64,000 bases of DNA from Bacillus sp. 1780r2a1 (GCA_024134725.1 CP099863.1:1235501-1299500); one strand, 5' to 3'; shown: positions 16,925 through 24,569, counted from the first letter of the stretch. Numbers and translations: made by a program. Notes: a model not told the origin generated them from the letters alone.

Positions 16925-17737
16925 ATGGATGCATCATTGTTATTAGAATATGGGTGGGTGCTGCTTGTTCTCATCGCCTTAGAAGGAATTTTAGCTGCTG
17001 ATAATGCGCTTGTAATGGCGATTATGGTAAAGCACTTACCGGAAGAGCAGCGTAAAAAAGCATTGTTTTACGGGTTAGCGGGAGCATTTATTTTCCGCTT
17101 TGGTTCACTATTTGCAATCTCATTCTTAGTAGATGTTTGGCAAGTGCAGGCAATCGGAGCAGTGTACTTATTGTTTATTGCAATAAATCATCTCGTAAAA
17201 CGCTATTTGAAAAAGTCAAAACATGATGAAACAGTTACAAAGGAAAAAAAGGGTTCAGGTTTTTGGATGACTGTTTTAAAAGTAGAGTTAGCAGACATTG
17301 CGTTTGCAGTTGATTCAATTCTTGCAGCGGTTGCTCTAGCCGTCACGCTTCCTAATACGCCACTACCTAAAATTGGTGGATTAGATGGTGGACAGTTCGC
17401 CGTTATTTTTGCAGGTGGATTAATTGGATTAATCATTATGCGTTTTGCAGCAACGTGGTTTGTGAAATTATTAAATCAACGACCAGGCTTAGAAACAGCT
17501 GCTTTCTTAATTGTTGGTTGGGTAGGGGTCAAATTAGCAGTCTATACGCTTGCTCACCCTGAATTAGCAATTATTGATGAGCATTTCCCAGAATCAAAAG
17601 GATGGAAGCTTTTCTTCTGGATCGTACTAATTGCAATTGCTGTTGGCGGTTGGTTCTTATCCAAGGGTAAAAACCAGAGTGAAATTGAAGGTTCAGATGA
17701 TGCACAGGATGCGTTGAAAAAAGTAGATCATCAATAA
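16925..17737 (+). CDS. ykoY: TerC-family membrane protein YkoY (Mn2+ exporter)
   Basis: This membrane protein of about 270 residues has seven to nine helices. Acidic residues within the helices are typical of TerC/Alx proteins: EGILAADNALVMAI (about 18-31) and ADIAFAVDSILAAVAL (about 121-136). B. subtilis YkoY (MeeY) exports Mn2+ and supplies it to secreted enzymes. The manganese riboswitch directly upstream supports the same role. The start is taken as the ATG at 16925, 7 nt from GGAG; the ATG at 16919 is only 1 nt from it. Position next to sspD matches B. subtilis gene order. Confidence 0.9.
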   Translation: MDASLLLEYGWVLLVLIALEGILAADNALVMAIMVKHLPEEQRKKALFYGLAGAFIFRFGSLFAISFLVDVWQVQAIGAVYLLFIAINHLVKRYLKKSKHDETVTKEKKGSGFWMTVLKVELADIAFAVDSILAAVALAVTLPNTPLPKIGGLDGGQFAVIFAGGLIGLIIMRFAATWFVKLLNQRPGLETAAFLIVGWVGVKLAVYTLAHPELAIIDEHFPESKGWKLFFWIVLIAIAVGGWFLSKGKNQSEIEGSDDAQDALKKVDHQ

Positions 17738-17739
17738 TA

Positions 17740-17970
17740 AAAGAGGCTGCGACATAAGTGTTTCAGGTCATAATCAATCCGAACTATTGGGAGTTAACGA
17801 CTCTTTTATAGTTCGGATTTTTTTCTAATTAGGAAATTCATTTTAGACGATTAGTGGAGTGCAGCGTAAGACACATAACTTCCGGGGAAAACAGAGGAAA
17901 GACTGAGGCCTCTCGTAGCGAAGAGGCTCAGAATCCTTCCCATGGAAAGCGAATTTTTGGAGCGCAATGG
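17740..17970 (+). repeat. Dispersed intergenic repeat, copy 2
   Basis: The element shares the head GACATAAGTGTTTCAG with copy 1 at 2323-2545. It has the same order of core blocks (GAGTGCAGCGTAAGAC, AGAGGAAAGACTGAGGCC, GAAGAGGCTCAG, GGAAAGCGA, GGAGCGCAATGG). It is more diverged in the core, where copy 1's CTGCGGG stem is lost. Like copy 1 it follows directly on the stop codon of a plus-strand gene. No further gene is seen in 17738-18118. Confidence 0.75.
17776..17825 (+). terminator. Terminator of ykoY inside repeat copy 2
   Basis: AATCCGAACTAT (17776-17787) pairs perfectly with ATAGTTCGGATT (17808-17819). A small inner hairpin (GAGT/ACTC) fills the loop and a T run follows. Confidence 0.85.
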
Positions 17971-18065
17971 AACGAACTGGTCATAAAAACCTGATTACTT
18001 TAGAAAAGTGATAATGGGTCTTTTGGAAAAAAACATTGCGTTTTGTTTCAGTTTTTTTGCATTAG

Positions 18066-18094
18066 AAAAGCAGGTGCCTAAAACACCTGCTTTT
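18066..18094 (-). terminator. Terminator of the sspD-like gene
   Basis: An 11-bp perfect stem (AAAAGCAGGTG pairing with CACCTGCTTTT) around a 7-nt loop. It is U-tailed on the minus strand. Confidence 0.8.
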
Positions 18095-18118
18095 AGCCAT
18101 ATTATGAAGTTGTTAAAA

Positions 18119-18313
18119 TTATTTGTGTTGCCCGCTTAAATGAGCTTGAGCTTGTTGTACTAGACGTTTTGTAATTTCGCCACCAACTGATCCGTTGCTA
18201 CGAGCAACCGTATCAGAACCTAACGTTACTCCAAACTCTTGAGCAATTTCTGCTTTGTATTGATCTAAAAATTGTCCCACGCCAGGAACTAACAATTTAT
18301 TTGATTTAGCCAT
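18119..18313 (-). CDS. sspD: Small acid-soluble spore protein, α/β type
   Basis: This 64-aa DNA-binding spore protein coats forespore DNA, protects it from UV and heat, and serves as an amino acid store on germination. The family signatures are intact. The germination protease site region is [14 protein letters not shown] (about 21-34), and the second signature is [14 protein letters not shown] (about 43-56). The ATG has AAAGGAGAG upstream. A σG-like promoter lies about 55 bp upstream. The gene sits between ykoY and ktrD as sspD does in B. subtilis, and the length equals that of SspD. B. megaterium has many SASP paralogues, so the symbol rests on synteny. Confidence 0.93.
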   Translation of the reverse strand: MAKSNKLLVPGVGQFLDQYKAEIAQEFGVTLGSDTVARSNGSVGGEITKRLVQQAQAHLSGQHK

Positions 18314-18366
18314 GGTTTCATTCTCTCCTTTTGTTAAAGTTCAACGAATAATCATCGTTGTAATCG

Positions 18367-18395
18367 TAGTATGTACTCTTGGTTTATTAGCATAC
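18367..18395 (-). promoter_or_regulatory. σG promoter of the sspD-like gene
   Basis: On the minus strand, GTATG (18395-18391), a 17-bp spacer and CATACTA (18373-18367) match the σG consensus closely, as expected for a SASP gene. Confidence 0.75.
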
Positions 18396-18420
18396 TGGTA
18401 ATGGTTTGAAGGAGATAAAA

Positions 18421-18452
18421 AAAAGCCCAACTTCAGAAGAAGTTAGGCTTTT
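18421..18452 (-). terminator. Terminator of phaP
   Basis: A stem of about 12 bp with one mismatch around AGAA, with A and T runs on both sides. It lies 5 bp past the phaP stop. Confidence 0.75.
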
Positions 18453-18456
18453 TGTT

Positions 18457-18969
18457 TTATTTTACAACTGCATATTGGTCAACTGATTGAGCAAATGACT
18501 TTTGTAGAGATTTTACTTGCTCTACGTATGCATCAGATACTTGTTGAAGCTCTTCACGCGTTTTCTTTTGCTCTTCTAGTAGCTGTGTAATAACTTGGTG
18601 GTATTGCTCTTGAGCTTGTTTCACCATTGTATAACCAGTTTTGCTTTGGTTTACAGATAATGATTGTAGCTTGCTTAATGCTTCACTCATACGATTTGTC
18701 CACTCTTCGTATGAGTCTGCCACTGCATTGCCTGCAGTTCTGCGTAAGTTTTCAACAGTTCTTTGCTGAAGATTTTCAAGCTCAGCCTTCCATTGCTTAT
18801 CAACTTCTTGAAGTTGTTCAACGGCTTTTGACACAAACTCTTGTTGTTGCTCTAAAGTTTTTAACGTCCATAGCTCAACTTGTTTATTTCCTTCAGCGAT
18901 GTTTTCTAGTCCTTTTGTCCATTGATCCCACATTGCATCGATTACTGTTTCATACTTTACTGTTGCCAT
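18457..18969 (-). CDS. phaP: Phasin PhaP, PHA granule-associated protein
   Basis: This 170-aa protein is almost wholly helical and rich in Q, E and K, with no signal peptide (start MATVKYETVIDAMWDQW). It is the major protein on polyhydroxybutyrate granules in B. megaterium. It covers the polymer surface and affects granule size and number. The ATG is 9 nt from GAGGAGG; a TTG six bases upstream is too close to it. Amphipathic and coiled segments run through about 30-165. The order phaP-phaQ on one strand and phaR-phaB-phaC divergent is the published B. megaterium arrangement. It is probably repressed by PhaQ. Confidence 0.92.
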   Translation of the reverse strand: MATVKYETVIDAMWDQWTKGLENIAEGNKQVELWTLKTLEQQQEFVSKAVEQLQEVDKQWKAELENLQQRTVENLRRTAGNAVADSYEEWTNRMSEALSKLQSLSVNQSKTGYTMVKQAQEQYHQVITQLLEEQKKTREELQQVSDAYVEQVKSLQKSFAQSVDQYAVVK

Positions 18970-19094
18970 AATCAAATTCCTCCTCGGTTGATTGGCTTGC
19001 GAACAGAATAGATTTATGAAACGTTAGAGATGTTTGTCGTAGATGTAAGGCTTAACATTTCAGCTAGCTCGCGAAATAGCCGTTATTTTTATAT

Positions 19095-19127
19095 AAGGAA
19101 ACGTAGCGTCAAACTACGTGACTCCTT
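19095..19127 (-). other. Hairpin in the phaQ-phaP intergenic region
   Basis: AAGGA/TCCTT and ACGTAG/CTACGT form a two-part stem around a 7-nt loop. No U run follows on the minus strand, so it may be a partial terminator, an RNA-processing site or an operator between phaQ and phaP. Confidence 0.35.
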
Positions 19128-19141
19128 TTGTACATGTAAAA

Positions 19142-19570
19142 TTACTTTTGATTCTCATCTTTTTTTGTACTTGAGCTGAATGGGAAAAACATGTCAGTAT
19201 ACATAGAAAAGAATGAATCCAGCATATTTTGATATTGCTCTAATGATGAAGCCCACATCGTTAAGTATTGCTCGCCAGCTTCCGTTAACGAATAGATACG
19301 TCGAGCTGGCCCTTCAGCAGATGTATCCCACTGTGAAGTAATGAGATTATCTTTTTCAAGCTGTCTTAAGGTACGATATACGTTCCCTTGATCGACTGAT
19401 GTAAAGCCGAAACTCATCAGCTGCTGAATTAGCTTATAACCATGTAAATTCCAACCCCGAAGGCTCAGTAATAAAAAAGGAATCATAAAGTTTTTTGGTG
19501 CACCACTAATCGATTTTTCAAGATTAGCGGAGTTTGAAGCAGAGGCGTTATCTTCTTTACTTGTACTCAA
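19142..19570 (-). CDS. phaQ: PhaQ, PadR-family repressor of PHA granule genes
   Basis: This 142-aa winged-helix protein of the PadR type has its HTH and wing at about 35-105. Conserved features are FLLLSLRGWNLHGYKLIQQL, QGNVYRTLRQLEKDNLI and ARRIYSLTEAGEQYL. In B. megaterium PhaQ represses phaQ and phaP and is released when PHB is present. The likely start is a TTG with AAAGGGG about 8 nt upstream; a GTG three codons earlier overlaps that site. Upstream, a palindrome sits within the promoter spacer as expected for self-repression. It is transcribed with phaP and divergent from phaRBC. Confidence 0.9.
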   Translation of the reverse strand: MSTSKEDNASASNSANLEKSISGAPKNFMIPFLLLSLRGWNLHGYKLIQQLMSFGFTSVDQGNVYRTLRQLEKDNLITSQWDTSAEGPARRIYSLTEAGEQYLTMWASSLEQYQNMLDSFFSMYTDMFFPFSSSTKKDENQK

Positions 19571-19605
19571 GTTAATCACCCCTTTTTGGTAATTTGTCTC
19601 TATAT

Positions 19606-19638
19606 GTGTAATTTACACCTAGGTGAGATAAAAGTCAA
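19606..19638 (-). promoter_or_regulatory. phaQ-phaP promoter with palindromic operator candidate
   Basis: On the minus strand, TTGACT (19638-19633), a 17-bp spacer and TAAATT (19615-19610) form the promoter. The perfect palindrome CACCTAGGTG (19616-19625) fills the spacer next to the -10, and the near-palindrome GTGTAATTTACAC (19606-19618) overlaps the -10. Either could be the PhaQ operator. Confidence 0.6.
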
Positions 19639-19645
19639 TCATTCC

Positions 19646-19680
19646 CTTGGTTTTTTTTAGAAAACGACAAAAAAACCAAG
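19646..19680. repeat. Inverted repeat between phaQ and phaR promoters
   Basis: CTTGGTTTTTTT (19646-19657) and AAAAAAACCAAG (19669-19680) are perfect 12-bp arms around an 11-nt centre. It lies just upstream of the phaQ promoter in the divergent region. It may insulate the divergent promoters or bind a regulator. Confidence 0.6.
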
Positions 19681-19731
19681 AGTTTCGACAATTTCTGTCA
19701 AAACTTTTCAAAAATCATCAAAGATTGGGAA

Positions 19732-19760
19732 TTGTTTATCATATCAAACAACTCTATAAT
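19732..19760 (+). promoter_or_regulatory. σA-like promoter of phaRBC
   Basis: TTGTTT (19732-19737), 17-bp spacer, TATAAT (19755-19760). It leaves an untranslated leader of roughly 185 nt before phaR. Confidence 0.55.
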
Positions 19761-19952
19761 AGTATACGTAAGATATTTTTAACACTTTTACATTTTGTTG
19801 GCGCAAGTAGAAAACAAATCAAACAATAGTAAGCGTTCTTATTGATGATAATGATTGCGTTTACTTCGTGCTTCCTAATATGTACACAGGCGTTTTCGCC
19901 ATGAACATATTGAAAGCCATCACTTTTAATTACGTGGAAAGGAGATGGAAAA

Positions 19953-20486
19953 TTGGAACAGCAAAAGATGTTAGATCCGTTTCAAGCATGGAAAGACGTA
20001 TATGACAAAACTGAATCTTACTGGGGAAAAGTGATTGGAGACAACATGAACAGAGAAGAGTTCTCTCAAATGATGGGAAACGTTCTGAACATGAACCTTC
20101 AGTATCAACAAGCTATTAACGAAGTAACAGGGCGCTATTTCCAACAAGTAAACATTCCAACAAAAGAAGACGTAGCAAACGTAGCTACACTTGTCATTAA
20201 CGTAGAGGAAAAAGTAGAGGCGTTAGAAGATCGTTTCGATGATCTTGAAGACAAGCAAGATAGCCCAGCTTTCAAGCGTGAAGTAACTAAGCTGAAGTCA
20301 GATGTGAAGTCATTAGACAAAAAGCTAGATAAGGTATTATCACTGCTTGAAGAGCAGCAAGACACGCAAACCGTGCTTCAAGAGTTAATTCAAGAACAAA
20401 TTAAAGAACAAGGTGAACAGCTAAAAGCAGAGCTTTTAGACCAAGTAAAAGCAGAGAAACAAAGTGAGCAACAGGCTCAAAAGTAA
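19953..20486 (+). CDS. phaR: PhaR, subunit of class IV PHA synthase
   Basis: This 177-aa subunit of the PhaR-PhaC synthase is found only in Bacillus-type class IV systems and is required for polymerase activity. The N-terminal third (DPFQAWKDVYDKTESYWGKVIG) precedes a long charged coiled coil (about 65-175, many K/E/Q heptads), with no membrane segment. The start is a TTG with AAAGGAG 8 nt upstream; no ATG is available before the conserved N-terminus. It is first in the phaR-phaB-phaC operon. The length is usual for the family, though shorter than some PhaR proteins of the B. cereus group. Confidence 0.92.
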   Translation: MEQQKMLDPFQAWKDVYDKTESYWGKVIGDNMNREEFSQMMGNVLNMNLQYQQAINEVTGRYFQQVNIPTKEDVANVATLVINVEEKVEALEDRFDDLEDKQDSPAFKREVTKLKSDVKSLDKKLDKVLSLLEEQQDTQTVLQELIQEQIKEQGEQLKAELLDQVKAEKQSEQQAQK

Positions 20487-20564
20487 GACAAGGGGACAAG
20501 TAAACACATCATACTACTGTTTATGTAGAACAATTACAATTGATGAGACCAGGGGGAATTTTTG

Positions 20565-21308
20565 ATGACAGAATTACAAGGTAAAGTAGCAATCGTAACA
20601 GGTGGCTCTAAAGGAATTGGAGCGGCTATTACACGTGAATTAGCATCACAAGGTGTTAAGGTAGCTGTAAACTATAACAGTAGTAAAGAATCTGCAGAAG
20701 CTATTGTCAATGAAATTAGAGAAAATGGCGGTTCAGCAATTGCTATTCAAGCAGACGTATCATATGCAGATCAAGCTAAACACCTTGTTGAAGAAACAAA
20801 AGCAGCGTTTGGCCAGCTTGATATCTTAGTAAATAACGCTGGTATTACGCGCGACCGTTCTTTCAAAAAGCTTGGAGAAGAAGATTGGAAGAAAGTAATC
20901 GATGTTAATTTACATAGTGTGTATAACACAACTTCTGCTGCTTTAGGTGACTTAGTAGAAGCAGAAGCAGGCCGCATCATCAACATTTCATCTATTATCG
21001 GTCAAGCAGGTGGATTTGGACAAACAAACTACGCAGCTGCAAAAGCTGGTATGGTAGGCTTTACAAAGTCGCTGGCACTTGAGTTAGCAAAAACAAACGT
21101 AACGGTTAACGCTATTTGCCCTGGCTTTATTGAGACTGAAATGGTAATGGCAATTCCAGAAGAAGTACGTGCTAATATCGTTGCGAAAATTCCAAAGCGC
21201 CGCTTTGGTCAAGTAAACGAAATTGCACGTGGCGTTGTGTACTTAGTTAAAGACGGAGCTTATATTACAGGTCAACAACTAAACATTAACGGTGGCTTAT
21301 ACATGTAA
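20565..21308 (+). CDS. phaB: Acetoacetyl-CoA reductase PhaB
   Basis: This 247-aa short-chain dehydrogenase reduces acetoacetyl-CoA to (R)-3-hydroxybutyryl-CoA with NADPH, giving the PHA monomer. It has the Rossmann motif TGGSKGIG (about 11-18), NNAG near 88, catalytic serine in NISSIIGQAG and YxxxK in NYAAAKAG. The start is the ATG preceded by AGGGGG; a TTG just before it is a worse fit. Close relatives are FabG ketoacyl-ACP reductases; the location between phaR and phaC fixes the role. A hairpin with a T run separates it from phaC and may tune synthase dosage. Confidence 0.93.
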   Translation: MTELQGKVAIVTGGSKGIGAAITRELASQGVKVAVNYNSSKESAEAIVNEIRENGGSAIAIQADVSYADQAKHLVEETKAAFGQLDILVNNAGITRDRSFKKLGEEDWKKVIDVNLHSVYNTTSAALGDLVEAEAGRIINISSIIGQAGGFGQTNYAAAKAGMVGFTKSLALELAKTNVTVNAICPGFIETEMVMAIPEEVRANIVAKIPKRRFGQVNEIARGVVYLVKDGAYITGQQLNINGGLYM

Positions 21309-21328
21309 TTGTTATTTCATATAAAAGT

Positions 21329-21360
21329 AGCCCTGACGTTTTGTCGGGGCTGTGCTTTTT
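21329..21360 (+). terminator. Terminator-like hairpin between phaB and phaC
   Basis: A 9-bp GC-rich stem (AGCCCTGAC pairing with GTCGGGGCT, one G:U) around GTTTT, followed after three bases by CTTTTT. It probably gives partial termination inside the operon. Confidence 0.6.
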
Positions 21361-21393
21361 CGTTCATGATTAAAAAGAAAGGTGGATGTTTTC

Positions 21394-22482
21394 ATGGCAA
21401 CTCCATATATCCAAGAATGGGAAAAGTTAATCAAATCAATGCCTAGCGAATATAAAAGCTCAGCTCGACGCTTTAAGCGTGCTTATGAAATTGTCACAAC
21501 GGAAGCAGAGCCAGAAGTAGGGTTAACGCCAAAGGAAGTAATTTGGAAAAAGAATAAAGCGAAGCTGTATCGTTATACTCCAACTCAAGATAGATTGCAC
21601 AAAACGCCAATTTTACTTGTATATGCTCTTATTAATAAGCCATATATTCTTGACTTAACACCTGGCAATAGCCTAGTGGAATATTTACTAGAGCGTGGTT
21701 TTGATGTGTATCTGTTAGACTGGGGTACACCTGGCGTAGAAGATAGCGGCATGAAATTGGATGACTACATTATGGATTACATTCCGCGCGCTGCAAAAAA
21801 AGTGCTGCGTCATTCAAAAGCACCTAATTTATCTGTGTTAGGTTATTGTATGGGCGGTACGATGACAGCAGCGTTTGCAGCATTACATGATGAATTACCA
21901 ATTAAAAACTTGATCTTTATGACAAGCCCGTTTGATTTTTCAGACACTGGTTTATACGGCGCATTTCTAGATGAACGCTACTTTAACTTAGATAAAGCTG
22001 TTGACACGCTAGGTAATATTCCACCTGAAATGATTGATTTTGGTAATAAAATGCTAAAACCAATTACGAATTTCTACGGTCCTTACGTAACGCTAGTTGA
22101 CCGTTCAGAAAACCAGCGTTTTGTTGAAAGCTGGAAGCTTATGCAAAAGTGGGTAGCAGATGGCATTCCATTTCCTGGCGAAGCATATCGTCAATGGATT
22201 CGAGATTTTTATCAGCAAAATAAGCTCATTAACGGCGAGTTAGAAATTCGTGGACAAAAGGTTGATCTAAAGAATATTAAGGCTAATATTCTTAATATCG
22301 CTGCAAGCCGAGACCATATTGCAATGCCGCATCAAGTGGCTGCGCTAATGGATGCTGTTTCGAGCAAAGATAAAGAATACAAGCTTCTTCAAACAGGGCA
22401 CGTTTCGGTTGTATTTGGCCCAAAAGCAGTAAAAGAAACATACCCAACAATCGGTGATTGGCTACAGAAGCGTTCAAAATAA
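21394..22482 (+). CDS. phaC: Class IV PHA synthase catalytic subunit PhaC
   Basis: This 362-aa polymerase joins (R)-3-hydroxyacyl-CoA units into polyhydroxyalkanoate on the granule surface with PhaR. It has an α/β-hydrolase fold with the lipase-like box GYCMGG, whose cysteine (about C152) is the catalytic nucleophile. The acid lies in ASRDHIA and the histidine in TGHVSVV near the C-terminus. The start is the ATG at 21394 with AAAGGTGG 8 nt upstream, giving the length known for B. megaterium PhaC; the ATG at 21382 abuts the ribosome site. It is preceded by a terminator-like hairpin and followed by the operon terminator. Confidence 0.95.
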   Translation: MATPYIQEWEKLIKSMPSEYKSSARRFKRAYEIVTTEAEPEVGLTPKEVIWKKNKAKLYRYTPTQDRLHKTPILLVYALINKPYILDLTPGNSLVEYLLERGFDVYLLDWGTPGVEDSGMKLDDYIMDYIPRAAKKVLRHSKAPNLSVLGYCMGGTMTAAFAALHDELPIKNLIFMTSPFDFSDTGLYGAFLDERYFNLDKAVDTLGNIPPEMIDFGNKMLKPITNFYGPYVTLVDRSENQRFVESWKLMQKWVADGIPFPGEAYRQWIRDFYQQNKLINGELEIRGQKVDLKNIKANILNIAASRDHIAMPHQVAALMDAVSSKDKEYKLLQTGHVSVVFGPKAVKETYPTIGDWLQKRSK

Positions 22483-22518
22483 GCGTTTTTTAATAAGCAA
22501 AATATAATTAACATAAAG

Positions 22519-22556
22519 GCTGTACGTGTGGTGGTTTTCTTGCACGTGCAGCTTTT
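22519..22556 (+). terminator. Terminator of the phaRBC operon
   Basis: GCTGTACGTG (22519-22528) pairs with CACGTGCAGC (22543-22552), one G:U, followed by TTTT. Confidence 0.75.
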
Positions 22557-22740
22557 ATTATTAGTGAGAAAAAGAACTTTATATACTGAAATTTCCGTTT
22601 GGTAATGACAACGGTCGTTTGTTCTTTTATACTAAATAAAGCTATCTCTTCTTTTAATAAAAAAGAAAATCATACATAAGGAAGAAATATTTAAAAATAA
22701 GGGAAAGCTATTATGTATTATAAAAAAAGGAATGTCTATC

Positions 22741-24096
22741 ATGCGTCGAAATTGGAAACACCGAATTAGGCAAATGTCCTCAGCACAAATTATTGTCAGC
22801 TTTTATTTGACGGCAGTGACGGTTGGTTTTTTACTTTTAAGCATTCCAGCAGCACTAAAGCCAGGAATGGAATTAGATTTAATTAACCGTTTATTTATTG
22901 CTGTTAGCGCTGTAAGCGTAACAGGCCTCACACCTGTTTCAACAGCCGAGACGTTTAGCACATTTGGATATTTTGTTTTAGCATTTATTTTTCAAATAGG
23001 TGGAATTGGTGTTATGACACTGAGTACATTTATTTGGCTTTTAATCGGAAAGAAAATTGGTTTGAAAGAACGTCAATTGATTATGATGGACCATAATCAA
23101 TCCAAGCTATCTGGACTCGTTAATTTAATGAGAAATGTACTACTGCTTATTTTTGCCATTGAAGCAATTGGAGCCTTAGTATTAACGATTCACTTTCATC
23201 AATATTATTTAGATTGGAAAGAAGCATTTTTACATGGCTTTTTTGCATCTGTAAGCGCAACAACAAACGCTGGATTTGATATAACAGGAGCGTCTTTTGT
23301 TCCTTATGCTAACGACTATTTTGTTCAAGTCGTAACGGTACTCTTAATTACGCTAGGCGCAATTGGATTTCCGGTTCTAATTGAAGTAAAGCACTTTTTC
23401 TTAAAAAGGAAAGAAAAGCGTAAGTTTCAATTTTCTCTTTTTGCCAAATTAACGTCTATTATGTTCTTAGCGTTATTAGCTGTTGGCACTTTGTTAATTT
23501 TACTTTTAGAACACAATGCATTTATGGAAGGTAAGTCTTGGCATGAAGCATTCTTCTATGCCTTCTTTCAATCAGCAGCAACCAGAAGTGGTGGAGTAGC
23601 CACGATGGATGTTAGTGAATTTACGTTACCGACGTTGCTAATTATGAGTGCCATGATGTTTATTGGAGCATCTCCAAGCTCCGTTGGTGGAGGGATTCGG
23701 ACGACTACGTTTGCTCTAAACATTTTATTTTTATTTTATTATGCAAGAGGAAGTAAAACAATTAAGATTTTTAGACGAGAAATTCATGAAGATGACATTA
23801 CTAAATCTGTAGCTGTTTCTATGTTCGCTATTATTATCTGTTCCATCTCTGTTATCACTTTAACAATCACAGAGCCATTTTCTTTAACAGAAATTATTTT
23901 TGAAGTATGTTCAGCATTTGGAACGACGGGATTATCAATGGGAATTACGAGTGGTTTATCAGATATAGGAAAAATACTTATTATTATTCTAATGTTTATC
24001 GGTCGGATTGGAATGCTTGTATTTATTCTAATGCTTCGTCGTCCAAAAACAGAACCGGATTATCATTATCCTAAAGAACGCATTATTATTGGGTAA
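22741..24096 (+). CDS. ktrD: KtrD-type K+ uptake channel subunit
   Basis: This TrkH/KtrB-family membrane protein of about 451 residues has four repeated M1-P-M2 units. The selectivity-loop residues are visible: TGLTP (repeat 1), TTNAGFD (repeat 2), RSGGVATMD (repeat 3) and FGTTGLSMG (repeat 4). It forms the ion-conducting part of a Ktr K+ transporter and needs a separate KtrA/C regulator, not found here. KtrD and KtrB are close paralogues; synteny (sspD before, kinE-ogt-mtn after) favours KtrD (ykrM). The start is the ATG at 22741, 10 nt from AAAGG; the ATG at 22732 is too close. No c-di-AMP riboswitch was recognised upstream. Confidence 0.88.
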   Translation: MRRNWKHRIRQMSSAQIIVSFYLTAVTVGFLLLSIPAALKPGMELDLINRLFIAVSAVSVTGLTPVSTAETFSTFGYFVLAFIFQIGGIGVMTLSTFIWLLIGKKIGLKERQLIMMDHNQSKLSGLVNLMRNVLLLIFAIEAIGALVLTIHFHQYYLDWKEAFLHGFFASVSATTNAGFDITGASFVPYANDYFVQVVTVLLITLGAIGFPVLIEVKHFFLKRKEKRKFQFSLFAKLTSIMFLALLAVGTLLILLLEHNAFMEGKSWHEAFFYAFFQSAATRSGGVATMDVSEFTLPTLLIMSAMMFIGASPSSVGGGIRTTTFALNILFLFYYARGSKTIKIFRREIHEDDITKSVAVSMFAIIICSISVITLTITEPFSLTEIIFEVCSAFGTTGLSMGITSGLSDIGKILIIILMFIGRIGMLVFILMLRRPKTEPDYHYPKERIIIG

Positions 24097-24125
24097 TTTA
24101 TTGTGCGTTTTAACAGGTTTTACTG

Positions 24126-24185
24126 CTCATAAGATCTATGCACTTGCACAAGCTAGTATAGAGCAAATGCTTATAATCTTATGAG
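24126..24185 (+). repeat. Inverted repeat whose right arm covers a Shine-Dalgarno region
   Basis: CTCATAAGAT (24126-24135) is the exact complement of ATCTTATGAG (24176-24185). The right arm overlaps the start of the GAGGAGG ribosome site of the next small gene. It may fold in the leader RNA and limit translation. Confidence 0.45.
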
Positions 24186-24197
24186 GAGGTTATTACA

Positions 24198-24359
24198 ATG
24201 GCAAAACGCAAAGTAGCGCATAATCCAGCACAAAAAAATAATCAAACGCCAAAAGAAAGCTTACCTGATACAGAATTTTCAGCTGAATATGGCAAAGAAG
24301 ACACATATAAAGCAGCAAATCGTAATTCAAAGCATGGAAAGCAAGGACAAAGCAAATGA
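24198..24359 (+). CDS. Small basic hydrophilic protein (53 aa), unknown
   Basis: This 53-residue protein begins MAKRKVAHNPAQKNNQ and ends SKHGKQGQSK. It has no hydrophobic segment and is rich in K, N, Q and A. Its ribosome site GAGGAGG is excellent (8 nt spacing). The composition and the TEFSAEYGKED segment recall the minor small spore proteins of Bacillus, but no family could be named with confidence. By position after ktrD it may correspond to a small gene such as ykzP in B. subtilis. It overlaps the next small gene by ATGA, so the two are translationally coupled. The shared terminator follows. Confidence 0.75.
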   Translation: MAKRKVAHNPAQKNNQTPKESLPDTEFSAEYGKEDTYKAANRNSKHGKQGQSK

Positions 24360-24529
24360 CGAAAAAAGATCATAGACACCTTGCCCATTCCAAAGAAAAG
24401 CAAACACAGCTTTTACAAGAGGAGTTTGGACCTGAAATGGGTGATCCAAACGCAGCTAAGCTCTTAGAGATGGCTGAAATTGCAAAAGCTGAAAAGAAAC
24501 ATAAGAAAAAGCAAAAAAAGAACTGTTAA
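24356..24529 (+). CDS. Small basic protein (57 aa), coupled to the preceding gene
   Basis: This 57-residue protein begins MTKKDHRHLAHSKEKQ and has a lysine-rich C-terminus (AKAEKKHKKKQKKNC), with a central acidic patch (EEFGPEMGDPNAAKLLEMAEI). Its start overlaps the stop of the upstream gene (ATGA) with AAGGA 8 nt before it. It may correspond to ykzE of B. subtilis, which lies between ktrD and kinE; this is by position only. The function is unknown, and a spore-associated role is a guess from its character. The stop codon abuts a strong hairpin terminator. Confidence 0.72.
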   Translation: MTKKDHRHLAHSKEKQTQLLQEEFGPEMGDPNAAKLLEMAEIAKAEKKHKKKQKKNC

Positions 24530-24567
24530 AAAAAAAGACCTCGATATGCATATCGAGGTCTTTTTTT
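24530..24567. terminator. Perfect bidirectional terminator
   Basis: A 24-nt perfect palindrome (24537-24560, from GACCTCGATATG) is flanked by runs of A and T. It terminates both the small-gene pair and the convergent radical-SAM gene. Confidence 0.9.
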
Positions 24568-24569
24568 AA

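Noticed and set aside
19647-19829. 60-codon plus-strand frame in the phaQ-phaR gap
   Set aside because: It spans promoter and inverted-repeat sequence, has no ribosome site and has low-complexity basic codons; regulatory DNA is the better reading.
19827-19865. cre-like catabolite repression site upstream of phaR (TGATTGCGTTTACT and the nearby AGTAAGCG)
   Set aside because: The best match to the CcpA consensus has two mismatches in core positions, and symmetry is poor, so it is too weak to list.
22557-22740. c-di-AMP (ydaO-type) riboswitch upstream of the KtrD-like gene
   Set aside because: No conserved aptamer blocks or terminator could be seen in the leader, unlike ktrAB leaders.
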